From the NCBI RefSeq assembly GCF_030272895.1, contig NZ_JALRNF010000021.1, positions 30,835 through 94,834 of the forward strand: a DNA stretch of 64,000 nt, given 5' to 3'. Below are positions 52,332-63,797 of this stretch, one piece after another. The number at the start of each line of letters is the position of its first letter. Within the stretch, counting starts at the first letter, position 1. The position numbers and the translations under genes were made by a program. A model generated the notes under the pieces. The model was not told the DNA's origin and searched no databases. It saw only the letters and a list, made by a program, of their open reading frames with translations. Source of the DNA: Pseudomonas sp. BGr12. GTDB taxonomy: Bacteria; Pseudomonadota; Gammaproteobacteria; Pseudomonadales; Pseudomonadaceae.

Positions 52332-52434
52332 CGATTTTCCTTGCGAGCTGTTTTCTTTGAATTTATAGCCCAGCCTGGATCCATCGTCGTACATGAATAT
52401 TAATGGTCAACCACAGAGTGATAGTATTTTGCCT

Positions 52435-53415
52435 CTACTGTGTTTCGCGAGCCCCGTCAGGCGTGGCTTTCGCCTGTTCCAACGCGCCCTGGCGGACACT
52501 TTCCTGCTCAAGGAACTCCAGCAGGGCGTCGACATTTTCCTCGCTCAAGCGCAGGTTCGGCATGGCGATCCGGTCGTACTGCTGGAACAGCGCCAGCGCC
52601 TGGGCGTCACGTTCGGCCAGCATCCGGTCCGGCTCGCGGATCCAGCGGCTCAGCCAGGCCCGCTGACGGCGCCCGGTGACGCCCAGCAGGTCTGGCCCCA
52701 CGGCGCGCATGCCGAGGCCCTGGCCATCCTCCGGCCCCAGGCTGTGGCAGGCCGCGCAGCGGGTACGGAACAACTCCTCGCCATTGCTCGGCGGACGGAT
52801 CTCCGGTGCCTGGGCATAGCTCTGCTCGGTGCTGGGCTGCTTCCAGTTGTGCAGGCTGTTGGCCAGCTGGTCGGCCAGTATCCACGGGTTTTCGAAGGGT
52901 GAAGCCTTCATCCAGCGCCCGGTGGCCTGGTTGCCGACGATCAGGCTGAGGTTGTGGTCGCGGCTGCGACCGTTGTCGACGCCCTCGATGAACAGCCCCA
53001 GACGCCGGCGCAAGGCGTCGATCTGCGCCTTGTCGCCGGTGAGAAAACGCCAGCCCGGGCCCACCTTGAACTTTGCCGCATAGGCCTTGAGGACCTCGGG
53101 GGTATCGCTGAGCGGATCGATGCTGATCGAGTAGAAGAACACATCCTGCCCCACCCGCTCGCCGAGCAGTTGCTGGACCTGGCGCAAGCGCGCCGTCTCC
53201 AGCGGGCAGGAATCGCCACAGCCGGTGAAGATGAAGTTGATCACCACCACCTTGTCCTTGATCAGGTCATCGAAGAAGCGCACCGAACGGCCATCCTGGT
53301 CGATCAGCTCGGTGTTGGGGAAAAAGTCCGCCCCCCAGGGGGTGGCCTCCTCGGCCACCCCTTGCAGCGCCCAACACAGCAACAGCGCAGCCATCCACAG
53401 CGAAAACCGCTCCAT
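52435..53415 (-). CDS. SCO1/SenC copper protein fused to cytochrome c
   Basis: This 326-aa protein has a signal peptide (MERFSLWMAALLLCWALQGVAEE). A thioredoxin-fold SCO domain follows, with the copper motif TGCGDSCP (C-x3-C-P) and the distant His in SRDHNLSLIVG. After about residue 205 there is a c-type cytochrome domain with the haem site CAACHSLGPEDG and axial Met in IAMPNLRLSEENVDALLEFLE. It probably delivers copper to, or takes electrons from, the multicopper oxidase encoded 15 bp upstream. SCO and cytochrome c fused in one chain is an uncommon layout. Confidence 0.9.
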   Translation of the reverse strand: MERFSLWMAALLLCWALQGVAEEATPWGADFFPNTELIDQDGRSVRFFDDLIKDKVVVINFIFTGCGDSCPLETARLRQVQQLLGERVGQDVFFYSISIDPLSDTPEVLKAYAAKFKVGPGWRFLTGDKAQIDALRRRLGLFIEGVDNGRSRDHNLSLIVGNQATGRWMKASPFENPWILADQLANSLHNWKQPSTEQSYAQAPEIRPPSNGEELFRTRCAACHSLGPEDGQGLGMRAVGPDLLGVTGRRQRAWLSRWIREPDRMLAERDAQALALFQQYDRIAMPNLRLSEENVDALLEFLEQESVRQGALEQAKATPDGARETQ

Positions 53416-53430
53416 GATCCTCTCCTTCGG

Positions 53431-56211
<2,781 letters not shown>

Positions 56212-56250
56212 GATGTCTCACCCAGGTTTTACTGACGGGTGATATCGATT

Positions 56251-56266
56251 TGCAACTAACTGGCCA
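56251..56266 (-). promoter_or_regulatory. Sigma-54 (-24/-12) promoter of the oxidase operon
   Basis: Read on the minus strand: TGGCCAGTTAGTTGCA, with GG and GC exactly 10 bp apart and a complete TTGCA. It fits the consensus TGGCAC-N5-TTGCA well and lies 40 bp before the oxidase start. The operon it drives encodes a sigma-54 activator, so autoregulation is likely. Confidence 0.75.
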
Positions 56267-56353
56267 AAAGTGTTTCAAAATGTGTATCTGTTATTAATCA
56301 ATGTATTAGCCTGGATTTCGCTGCACGGGGGAGCGAAGACAGTGGGGCTTATC

Positions 56354-56370
56354 CCCCCAGAGTCGGGTCA
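56354..56370. promoter_or_regulatory. Candidate upstream activator site, copy 1
   Basis: CCCCCAGAGTCGGGTCA lies about 88 bp upstream of the oxidase -24 element. The same CCCCCA-N5-GGGTCA recurs at 57930-57946 before the curlin operon. It may bind the response regulator. Confidence 0.45.
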
Positions 56371-56385
56371 AAAACGGTGGGGAAT

Positions 56386-57855
56386 TCACTGGGCAGCCGG
56401 CAAGCGCGCCACACGAAAGTTCAGTTGCACGGTGGTGCCCTCACCTTCCTGGCTGCTCAGGCGCACCGATCCGCCAAAGCGCTCCATGATGCGCTTGACC
56501 AGCACCAGGCCAACCCCCAGCCCGCCTTGCTTGGTGGTGTAGAACGGCTTGAGGGCCATGCGCAACTGCGCCTCGGTCATGCCCTTGCCGCTGTCGCGCA
56601 CCCGCAGGACCACGGTCTTGCGCCCCTTCATCAGCTGCTCCACGCGCAGCGTCCCGCCCTCGGCCATGGCCTCCAGGGCGTTGGCGATCAGGCTGTTGAA
56701 AATCTGCCCGAGCAGCGCCGGCTGGCTGAGCACCCGCACATCGGCCAGGGTACCCACCTGCACCTCGATGCCCTGGCGCCGCAACTGCAGGGTGAAGGCC
56801 TGCAGGCTGTCCTTGAGCACCGGTTCGATCTCCACCGCTTCGACCTCGTCGTTGAGTGGGCGCAATGACTGCAGCAACTGGCGTACCCAATGCGACATGC
56901 GGTCGACCTGGCTGATGATGTCGCCGATGTTCTTCTGCGCCGGGCCCTCTTCGATTTCCTGGGCCAGCTCGGCACTGGAGCGAATGCTGGCCAATGGGTT
57001 GCGCAAACTGTGGGCCACCGCCGAGGACATCTCGCCCAGGGCGACAAAGGTCTCGTTGTTGATCAGGCGCTTCTGCTGCACCGCCATTTGCCGGTTGGCC
57101 CGGTACATCAACCAGTACAGGCCGCCGTAGATCAGCGCCGCGCCCAATGCCACCGCCAGCCAGATCAGCACCAGGCCGCGCTCGATGCGCAGGATCAGGT
57201 CGCGGGGTTCCTTGTAGATCTCGACCATGGCCGTGACGTTCTCGCCATCGGCATCGAACAGCGGGATGTAGTTCTCGATGAACAGCTGTTCGGGTGGGGT
57301 GATGAACTTCTGTTCGCTGCGTGCCTGGTCGACGTTGTGGTAACTGGCCGAGACACCGACCTTGTCCTCGAAGGCACGCTCGAGGTCTTCGTCGGCCTCG
57401 ATCATCTTGCCCACCAGCGCCGGATTGCTCGACCAGATCACCATGCGGTCCGGGGCATAGATGTTGGCCAGGAGCGTGTCCGGCAGGTTGGCGATGTGAT
57501 CGAGGAACTCGCCACGGGCGCTGCGCCGGGCCTGGGGGTCGACGTCGGGAAAGCTCTGGTCCATGCGTGGGTCGAGCAACTCGCCCATGGTCCGCACATT
57601 GGGGATGGACACATGACGCACTTCGGCCGAGGCGATGGCCTGGATGAACTGGGCCGTGAGCAGCGCATCGCGCTCGACGCTCTGGCTGATCACGAAGCGG
57701 CTGGAGATCAGCCCCAGGCCCACGGCCACCGACAGGATGATCGCCAGGCTGACGAAAGCATACCAGCGCAGCAGGTTGAAGGGTCGTTTGCCCGTGCCCG
57801 CTGCAGCATTGGCGGCAGGTTGGGACGGTGAGTCCAGGCGTGACTGCAGATCCAT
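56386..57855 (-). CDS. Sensor histidine kinase (kinase 1 of a paralogous pair)
   Basis: This 489-aa kinase has helices at about 30-52 (YAFVSLAIILSVAVGLGLISSRFV) and 225-250 around a periplasmic sensor (SVERDALLTAQFIQAIASAEVRH...GEFLDHIANLPDTLLANIYAPDRMVIWSSNPALVGK). The H-box is VAHSLRNPLASIRSS, the N-box LIANALEAMAEGG, followed by DSGKGM and GGLGVGLVLVKRIMERFGG. It is a full-length paralogue of the kinase at 50856-52331. Start 57855 (MDLQSRLDS) has GGGAG upstream. It has no regulator of its own next to it, so both kinases may feed the single sigma-54 regulator. MnxS1/MnxS2 of P. putida GB-1 is the precedent. Confidence 0.92.
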   Translation of the reverse strand: MDLQSRLDSPSQPAANAAAGTGKRPFNLLRWYAFVSLAIILSVAVGLGLISSRFVISQSVERDALLTAQFIQAIASAEVRHVSIPNVRTMGELLDPRMDQSFPDVDPQARRSARGEFLDHIANLPDTLLANIYAPDRMVIWSSNPALVGKMIEADEDLERAFEDKVGVSASYHNVDQARSEQKFITPPEQLFIENYIPLFDADGENVTAMVEIYKEPRDLILRIERGLVLIWLAVALGAALIYGGLYWLMYRANRQMAVQQKRLINNETFVALGEMSSAVAHSLRNPLASIRSSAELAQEIEEGPAQKNIGDIISQVDRMSHWVRQLLQSLRPLNDEVEAVEIEPVLKDSLQAFTLQLRRQGIEVQVGTLADVRVLSQPALLGQIFNSLIANALEAMAEGGTLRVEQLMKGRKTVVLRVRDSGKGMTEAQLRMALKPFYTTKQGGLGVGLVLVKRIMERFGGSVRLSSQEGEGTTVQLNFRVARLPAAQ

Positions 57856-57929
57856 CGCGAACTCCCGGCAGATGACTCTTAAGGTTATAGACCAGTTACC
57901 TGTGATTGCCCCTGCGCTCCCCCCAATCG

Positions 57930-57946
57930 CCCCCAACCCTGGGTCA
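57930..57946. promoter_or_regulatory. Candidate upstream activator site, copy 2
   Basis: CCCCCAACCCTGGGTCA lies about 77 bp upstream of the -24 element of the curlin operon and repeats the motif at 56354-56370 at a similar distance. It lies between the divergent kinase-1 and curlin genes. Confidence 0.45.
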
Positions 57947-58022
57947 TCGGCCCCGCGCCGTTCACCCTGCCCTGCCTCCTGTTTTTCTCTACAGGCCAGG
58001 CAGTACAAGGCTTTGCCGAAAC

Positions 58023-58037
58023 TGGTATGGAAGTTGC
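58023..58037 (+). promoter_or_regulatory. Sigma-54 (-24/-12) promoter of the curlin operon
   Basis: TGGTATGGAAGTTGC has GG (58024-58025) and GC (58036-58037) exactly 10 bp apart and a complete TTGC. It lies 55 bp before the first ATG of the secreted-protein/curlin operon. With the regulator next door, it is a likely target. Confidence 0.68.
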
Positions 58038-58092
58038 CAACCTTTGAGCAGACGACCCAAGTCCATGGGCCCGATTGCGAGAGGGAAGACTC

Positions 58093-59439
58093 ATGCACCG
58101 TCCAACGCCCCACCCACTGGCTTTGCTGATCCTGGCCGGCCTTATCCAGGCACCAGCCCAAGCCGCACTGTTCGACGTTGACCCCGGCCCTTACACGCCG
58201 GCAACAGGCGGTTTCGCCGCCTGGTACCAGGATACCCATGGCAGGGTACTCGACCTGTGTCTGTCCAAGGCCGTCAGTTCGCGGGTCGCCGGTGCCCCCG
58301 GCGCGCCTTCGTACATGTGCGTCCTCAACCCGGCACCCGGGGTGTTCGACGACACCCTGCCGATCAGTTTCCCCACCAACTACCCCGACGAGACCTTCTG
58401 GTTCACCGCTGACGCGGCGCTCGTCGATGCCGCCCGCGGTATCGACTTGAGCTACGGCTCGGCCATCGAGGCGGCCTTCGCCGCCGAAGACGTGCACGAC
58501 GGCGACCAGGTCAGTTTTGCCCGGGTGCGGATCCGTGTCGATGTGCCCACCGCCGGCACCTACATCATCACCCACCCTTACGGGGTCGAGGTGTTCGATG
58601 TGCCCGCCGCCGGTGGACGCGCGATCAACATGACCCGCGACATCGGCATCGGCTCGCCGAAAACCTACACCGGCGCCCTCAAGGGCGATGTCGGCCCGTT
58701 CCTGCGTGGCGTCGGTGGGCCCTACACCGAAACCAACCCGGAGACCGGTGCCAGCGAAATCTACATCGGCGACCCGAACCTCAACGAAGCCGTCACCGGC
58801 AGTCCGTTCAACACCAACTTCGTGCGCATCGAAGGCCCCAACGGCCTGGACCTGCGCACCGAGCTGTTCGCGATCTCCGGCAAGCTCTCGAACGTCGTCC
58901 GGCCTACGCCAATCATCGCCCAGCGCAGCACCTACTCGCGCCACAGCGAGGACGGCGACCTGCGCGCCCAGCAGGATGTCTTCGTGCAGGCGCCGCCACC
59001 ACCGGGCACCGCCACCCTGATCAGCCAGACCCCGACCCTGAGCCTGAGCGAGGCCGACAGCACCGGCGCCTGGTACGGCCAGTCGGCGCTCAACCCGGCC
59101 TTGCCGCAGAACCTGCAGGTGACCGCCGACAACCAGTTGGCGATCCCCAGCAGCACCCCGACCACCCTGAGCCTGCCACTGACCGATCTGGTGGTGATCC
59201 AGCGCGCCGAGTTCAGCCTGAACTCCGGGCAGCTGACCCTGGTCGCCTCCACCAGTGATGAAACCAGCCCTCCGGGACTCGTCGCCACCACCGGCAACGG
59301 CGCCACCATCGGCACCTTGAGCGGTGACGGTGCGGTCAAGACGCTCAGTACCGGGCTCTCGCCGATCCCGCCGGCGAAGGTCACGGTGACCAGCGCCAAT
59401 GGCGGTACCGACACTGAAGAAGTGGTGCTTGTGCCATGA
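58093..59439 (+). CDS. Secreted protein, novel N-terminal module (paralogue A)
   Basis: This 448-aa protein has a signal peptide (MHRPTPHPLALLILAGLIQAPAQA). About 220 residues follow that are closely matched in the next gene: DVDPGPYTPATGGFAAWYQDTHGRVLDLCLS, PSYMCVL, INMTRDIGIG, FLRGVGGPYTETNPETG, SPFNTNFVRIEGP. Two cysteines are conserved (LDLCLS and YMCVL). The C-terminal half is Thr/Ser-rich beta sequence. No known domain is recognised. The start is fixed by GAGGGAAG. It is the first gene after the sigma-54 promoter and probably a surface or fibre-associated protein. Confidence 0.75.
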   Translation: MHRPTPHPLALLILAGLIQAPAQAALFDVDPGPYTPATGGFAAWYQDTHGRVLDLCLSKAVSSRVAGAPGAPSYMCVLNPAPGVFDDTLPISFPTNYPDETFWFTADAALVDAARGIDLSYGSAIEAAFAAEDVHDGDQVSFARVRIRVDVPTAGTYIITHPYGVEVFDVPAAGGRAINMTRDIGIGSPKTYTGALKGDVGPFLRGVGGPYTETNPETGASEIYIGDPNLNEAVTGSPFNTNFVRIEGPNGLDLRTELFAISGKLSNVVRPTPIIAQRSTYSRHSEDGDLRAQQDVFVQAPPPPGTATLISQTPTLSLSEADSTGAWYGQSALNPALPQNLQVTADNQLAIPSSTPTTLSLPLTDLVVIQRAEFSLNSGQLTLVASTSDETSPPGLVATTGNGATIGTLSGDGAVKTLSTGLSPIPPAKVTVTSANGGTDTEEVVLVP

Positions 59440-59474
59440 ACATCATCTCGCCACGTTCCGTAGCAGGAGGCACC

Positions 59475-61706
59475 ATGAACAACTGGCCACGCCTGGCGCT
59501 ATGCGCAGCCGGGCTCTCCCTCTCGCTGGCCGGCACTGCCTGGGCCGGCCTCAAGGCGGTCGATCCCGGCCCCTACACCCTGGCCACCGGGCGTTACCCG
59601 ATGTGGTACCAGGACAACGACGACCTGTCACTCGAGCTGTGCCAGTCGCGCGCTGCGAGCTCGCGGGTGCCGGTCTCGGTGCCGCCAGCCTACATGTGTA
59701 CGCTGCTGCCCGAGCCAGGCATCTACGACGATGCCTTGCCCCTGGTATTCCCCGACAACTGGCCACCGGAGATGTTCTGGTACCTGGCGGAAACCTCGAT
59801 TCCGGCGGTGGGCAACAGCGGCTATGAAATGGACGTCTATGTCGCCGGCATCGAAGCGGCCTTCGCCGCCGAGAACCCGGTCGATGGCGACCAGCAGAGC
59901 TTTGCCCGTATCCGTATCCGCGTCTCGGTACCCCAGGCCGGTACCTACGTCATTACCCACCCCTATGGCGTAGAGACCGTCAACGTCACTACCCCCGGAC
60001 GGCGGGCGATCAACATTACCCGCGACGTCGGCATCGGTGCACCAGGCGACTTCAGCGGCGCGCTCAAGGGTGCGCTCGGGCCATTCCTGCGCGGCGCCGG
60101 CGGGCCCTACAAGGAGGTCAACCCCGACACCTCGACCATCGAAACCTTCATTGGCGACCCGAACATTACCGAACCGGTCATCGGCAGCCCGTTCAATACC
60201 AACTTCGTGAAAATCGAGGGCCCGGCCGGGACCATCCAGACCAACCTGTTCACCGTCTCCGGCAAAGTCCTCGACCAGCGCACCCAGGTGGCCGCCGAGC
60301 TGCAACGCGCCAGCTACCGGCGCACCGCCGAAGGCACCCGTGTGGAGGTGTTCGCCAAGGCACCGAATACGGCCACCCTGTGCTTCCGTGAAACCCTGGC
60401 CCTGGTGCCTGGCACCCCGCCTTCGCCTTGCCAGTTCAACCTGCTGGCCGACAACAGCGGCCTGTTCTTCGCCCATCACCTGAGCAGTGCCGCGCCGCCA
60501 CCGGTGGTCGTGGTCACCGCCACCGACCCGAGCGGCGTCAATCGCCCCACCGCGCTGTCGAGCAAGCTCAGCGACGTGGTCAAGGTCACCACTGCACGCT
60601 ACGACTGGGCCAACAAGCGCCTGCGCATCGAGGCCAGTTCCAGTGACGAAGTGCAGGTGCCCGACCTGGTCGCCCAGGGCTATGGCCGCCTGTCCAAGTC
60701 CGGCACCCTGCAAACCCTGACCGTCAACGACCTGCAACAGCCACCGGCCACCGTGACCATCAAGTCGGCAGCCGGCGGCAGCGACACCGAGGCAGTCGTG
60801 GTGGTCGGCAACGCGCCGGTCGAGGCCGAGAACCAGCCACCGGTGACCCAGGCCGACGTCGGTAGCACCAGCTCCGGCGTGCCGCTGACCATGAACCTGC
60901 TGACCAACGACAGCGACCCGGACGGTGATGTGCCACTGAGCATCACCGACCTGACCCAGCCGGCTACCGGCCAGGGCACTGTCGCCCTCAGCGGCAGCAC
61001 CGCCGTGGTCTACACCACGCCGGCGACTGTCACCGCGCCGATGACCACCACCTTCACCTACCGGGCCCAGGACAAGAAAGGGCTGAAGTCGGAAGTGACC
61101 ACAGTGACCGTCAACGTCGCACCCAACCAGCCGCCTACCGTGGTCAACGACACGGCGGCAACCCTGGGCGTGACCTTGCCGATCAACGTGCTGCTCAACG
61201 ACAGCGATCCGGAAGGTAACACGCCGCTGGCCGTTGCCAGCGTCGGCCAACCCGCCACCGGACGCGGTACGGTCACCACCGATGGCACCCAGGTCATCTA
61301 CACCCCACCGGCCACCATCACGGCAGCCTTCACCGCCACCTTCACCTACATCGCCCGGGATAGCCTCGGCGCCCTCTCGGCACCGGCCACGGTGAACGTG
61401 CAGGTGTCGCCACGGCCGGCAGCGGAGACCTTCGCAGTGACCGCCGCCACCGTCACGGCGCGCTCCAACAACCGCTTCAACTGGGACATCTCGGGCACCT
61501 CCTCGGTGACCACCGGCAACACCGTCACCGTGCAGGTCACCACCCCGAACGGGCTGGTCACCCTGGGCAGTACCGCGGTGCCGCTGACCGGACGCTGGCG
61601 CCTGGCGGTGAGCAACAGCACCACGGTGATTCCGACCGCGGCGCCTACGGCCACCATCCGTACTAGCCAGGGCACTGTCCGCACCGTGCCGGTCAACGTG
61701 CAGTAA
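59475..61706 (+). CDS. Secreted protein, novel module plus tandem cadherin/Ig-like repeats (paralogue B)
   Basis: This 743-aa protein has a signal peptide (MNNWPRLALCAAGLSLSLAGTAWA) and the same N-terminal module as paralogue A (AVDPGPYTLATGRYPMWYQDNDDLSLELCQS, AYMCTLLPEPGIYDDALPL, INITRDVGIG, SPFNTNFVKIEGP). From about residue 455 there are two tandem VCBS/cadherin-like domains (LTMNLLTNDSDPDGDVPLSI..., LPINVLLNDSDPEGNTPLAV...), then a final beta domain. The Asp-rich NDSDP(D/E)G turns suggest calcium binding. Start 59475 has AGGAGG; the earlier ATG at 59436 overlaps the previous stop but spoils the signal peptide. A large adhesin or matrix protein is likely. Confidence 0.78.
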   Translation: MNNWPRLALCAAGLSLSLAGTAWAGLKAVDPGPYTLATGRYPMWYQDNDDLSLELCQSRAASSRVPVSVPPAYMCTLLPEPGIYDDALPLVFPDNWPPEMFWYLAETSIPAVGNSGYEMDVYVAGIEAAFAAENPVDGDQQSFARIRIRVSVPQAGTYVITHPYGVETVNVTTPGRRAINITRDVGIGAPGDFSGALKGALGPFLRGAGGPYKEVNPDTSTIETFIGDPNITEPVIGSPFNTNFVKIEGPAGTIQTNLFTVSGKVLDQRTQVAAELQRASYRRTAEGTRVEVFAKAPNTATLCFRETLALVPGTPPSPCQFNLLADNSGLFFAHHLSSAAPPPVVVVTATDPSGVNRPTALSSKLSDVVKVTTARYDWANKRLRIEASSSDEVQVPDLVAQGYGRLSKSGTLQTLTVNDLQQPPATVTIKSAAGGSDTEAVVVVGNAPVEAENQPPVTQADVGSTSSGVPLTMNLLTNDSDPDGDVPLSITDLTQPATGQGTVALSGSTAVVYTTPATVTAPMTTTFTYRAQDKKGLKSEVTTVTVNVAPNQPPTVVNDTAATLGVTLPINVLLNDSDPEGNTPLAVASVGQPATGRGTVTTDGTQVIYTPPATITAAFTATFTYIARDSLGALSAPATVNVQVSPRPAAETFAVTAATVTARSNNRFNWDISGTSSVTTGNTVTVQVTTPNGLVTLGSTAVPLTGRWRLAVSNSTTVIPTAAPTATIRTSQGTVRTVPVNVQ

Positions 61707-61723
61707 CCCGAGGAGAAACGACC

Positions 61724-62197
61724 ATGGCGCGCCTGACCACCCTGCTGCTGTGCCTGACCCTGATCGGTCAGGCCGCCCTGGCCGACGATTTGATGGATAA
61801 CGCCGACATCGGCCCCGGCGGCGACCTGGGCGAGCCGCTGTCCATGCAGCCACTGCCGGCCAGCGCCGGGCAGCAGGCGCTGATCGGACAGGACGGCCAG
61901 TCCAACCGCGCCGCCATCGGCCAGGACGGCCAGGCCCTGCTGGGCCGCATCGTCCAGGAAGGTGGCGCACAGGAGGCGTACATCCTGCAGCAAGGCAACG
62001 ACCTGATGGCGACCATCAACCAACAGGGGTATGGCAACAACGCATCGATCACCCAGAGCGGCAGCAACAACCGTGCGCAGATCGAGCAGTACGGAAACAG
62101 CAACAGCGCCAGCATCGCCCAGTCCGGCTCGGGGCTTTCCAGCTCCGTGGTCCAGGCCGGCAACGGCCAGCGCGTGCAAGTCAATCAATACCGATAG
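61724..62197 (+). CDS. CsgB-like minor curlin / nucleator
   Basis: This 157-aa protein has a signal peptide (MARLTTLLLCLTLIGQAALA) and several curlin-type repeats with Q-x-G-x-x-N or N-x-A-x-I-x-Q spacing (GQDGQSNRAAIGQDGQ, QQGYGNNASITQSGSNNRAQIEQYGNSNSASIAQSG). It ends in a short basic GQRVQVNQYR tail, as CsgB does. It would anchor or nucleate the major fibre subunit encoded next. A GAGGAG Shine-Dalgarno precedes it. Confidence 0.85.
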   Translation: MARLTTLLLCLTLIGQAALADDLMDNADIGPGGDLGEPLSMQPLPASAGQQALIGQDGQSNRAAIGQDGQALLGRIVQEGGAQEAYILQQGNDLMATINQQGYGNNASITQSGSNNRAQIEQYGNSNSASIAQSGSGLSSSVVQAGNGQRVQVNQYR

Positions 62198-62215
62198 TTA
62201 CCTGGAGGCACCACC

Positions 62216-63670
62216 ATGTTCAAGCTCGCTCCCTTAAGCGCCGCAATTGTCCTGGCCGTTGCCGGCCAGGTCATGGCCGATGACAGCCTGTCGACCCAGA
62301 GCCAATCCGGCACCGAGAACATCGCCGAGGTCAAGCAAACCGCAGCGCCGTACAGCACTGCCACCCAGAACCAGTACGGCGAGGGCAACAACCACGCCAT
62401 CAAGCAGGAAGGCGGCGACAGCCCGATCTGGCAGGATGCTGCCGGCGACTACAACGCCGGTTACGCCGAGCAACTGTACGAGACCGGTAGCCAGATCCAC
62501 CAGAACCAGACCGGCGCCCTCAACGTCGCCCATGCCAGCCAGTCCCTGGGCACCGAAAACAACGCCCAGCAGACCCAGCAAGGCACCGGCAACTTCTCGT
62601 TCGTCTACCAGGATTCGCAGATCGGCAACCAGGCCACGACCCTGCAGTACGGCAATGACAACCGGGCGTACGTCGAACAACTGTTCAGTGGCGGCACCAA
62701 CTCGGCCACCAGCGTCCAGACCGGTAACAACAACTACAGCGCCGCCGAGCACATCAACCACAACAACGGCCAGATCGGCATCTACCAGGTCGGCGACGAC
62801 AACTGGGCCTACGGCGACCAGCGCGAGGGCCAGGGCGGTACCGTGAACATCTCCCAGAACGGTACCGGCAACTCCACCGAGGTCTGGCAGGACACCCAGC
62901 TTGGCGCCCAAGCGTCGATCACCCAATATGGCCAGACCAACGAAACCATCGTCGACCAGAGCTTCGGTGACGGCAACATCGCCAGCGTGCTCCAGGTCGG
63001 CAGCCTCAACGCCCTCTACGCCGATCAGTTCGAGTCGCTGCAGTCGACCACCACCCTGGTCCAGAGCGGCCAGAACAACCTCAGCTTCACCTACCAGAAC
63101 GGCGACAACCATGTGCTCTCGGTGACCTCCACCGGTACCGGCAACCAGGTGTTGGCCAGCAACTGGAAAGGCGAGAAATCCGGTGGCCAGTTCGGCAGCG
63201 GCCAGCGCGCCGAGATCAACCAGAACGGCACCGGCAACAGCGCCAACCTGACCCAGAATGACGCGAACCAACTGGCCCGGTTGAACCAGAACGGCTACAC
63301 CAACACCGCCGAAGTGACCCAGTCCGACAGCAACAACGAGCTGTACTTCGAGCAGAACGGCAGCGACAACCTGCTGATCGCCGCCCAGCGCGGTACCGAC
63401 AACTACGCCACCGGCTCCAGCACCGGTTCCACCAACAGTATCCTGCTCGACCAGTCCGGCAGCGGCAACCAGAGCTACACCTGGCAGCTGTACGGCGACA
63501 ACAACAAAGCCACCATCACCCAGACCGATGGGGTCAATGGTGCCAACGTCGCCTACGTGACCCAGGGTGGTTCCTACAACCAGGCCGTCGTCGACCAGAG
63601 CGGCGCGAACATGAACGCCACCGTCCAGCAGTTTGGCAATGGCAACCAGGCGTCCGTCCTGCAGCAGTAG
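62216..63670 (+). CDS. CsgA-like major curlin (long repeat form)
   Basis: This 484-aa protein has a signal peptide (MFKLAPLSAAIVLAVAGQVMA) and more than 20 curlin-like repeats (QNGTGN, QYGNDN, QTGNNN, QVGDDN, QSGQNN, QNGYTN, QNGSDN, QFGNGN). It is about three times the length of E. coli CsgA (some 150 aa). It is poor in Lys/Arg and rich in Gln, Asn and Gly, as expected for an extracellular functional amyloid. The secretion genes csgE, csgF and csgG are not in this window. An intrinsic terminator closes the operon. Confidence 0.88.
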   Translation: MFKLAPLSAAIVLAVAGQVMADDSLSTQSQSGTENIAEVKQTAAPYSTATQNQYGEGNNHAIKQEGGDSPIWQDAAGDYNAGYAEQLYETGSQIHQNQTGALNVAHASQSLGTENNAQQTQQGTGNFSFVYQDSQIGNQATTLQYGNDNRAYVEQLFSGGTNSATSVQTGNNNYSAAEHINHNNGQIGIYQVGDDNWAYGDQREGQGGTVNISQNGTGNSTEVWQDTQLGAQASITQYGQTNETIVDQSFGDGNIASVLQVGSLNALYADQFESLQSTTTLVQSGQNNLSFTYQNGDNHVLSVTSTGTGNQVLASNWKGEKSGGQFGSGQRAEINQNGTGNSANLTQNDANQLARLNQNGYTNTAEVTQSDSNNELYFEQNGSDNLLIAAQRGTDNYATGSSTGSTNSILLDQSGSGNQSYTWQLYGDNNKATITQTDGVNGANVAYVTQGGSYNQAVVDQSGANMNATVQQFGNGNQASVLQQ

Positions 63671-63688
63671 CAGGACGGCTATGCCGTC

Positions 63689-63758
63689 CATCGCAGGCTT
63701 CGCCAGCTCCCACAAGGCACTGCAATGTCCCCTGTGGGAGCTGGCGAAGCCTGCGATG
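63689..63758. repeat. 26-bp perfect inverted repeat
   Basis: An arm at 63689-63714 (beginning CATCGCAGGCTTCGCCAGC) matches the complement at 63733-63758 exactly. The arm shares GCAGGCTTCGCCAGCTCCCACA with the 151-bp tandem repeat near 49 kb, so both belong to one repeat family. A smaller hairpin GGACGGC/GCCGTCC sits at 63673-63689, just after the curlin stop. Confidence 0.8.
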
Positions 63759-63797
63759 GCTCACCCAGCAACCGCAGTTCTCCTTCGTTTCCCGCTT

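Noticed and set aside
52332..52434. Separate promoter for the kinase-2/regulator pair in the 103-bp gap
   Set aside because: TTGACC is visible on the minus strand, but no -10 at usable spacing and no GG-N10-GC fit; the gap may be transcribed from the oxidase promoter.
57856..57925. Sigma-54 promoter for kinase 1
   Set aside because: A GG-N10-GC pair exists on the minus strand near 57908-57921 but the flanking bases do not match TGGCAC or TTGCA.
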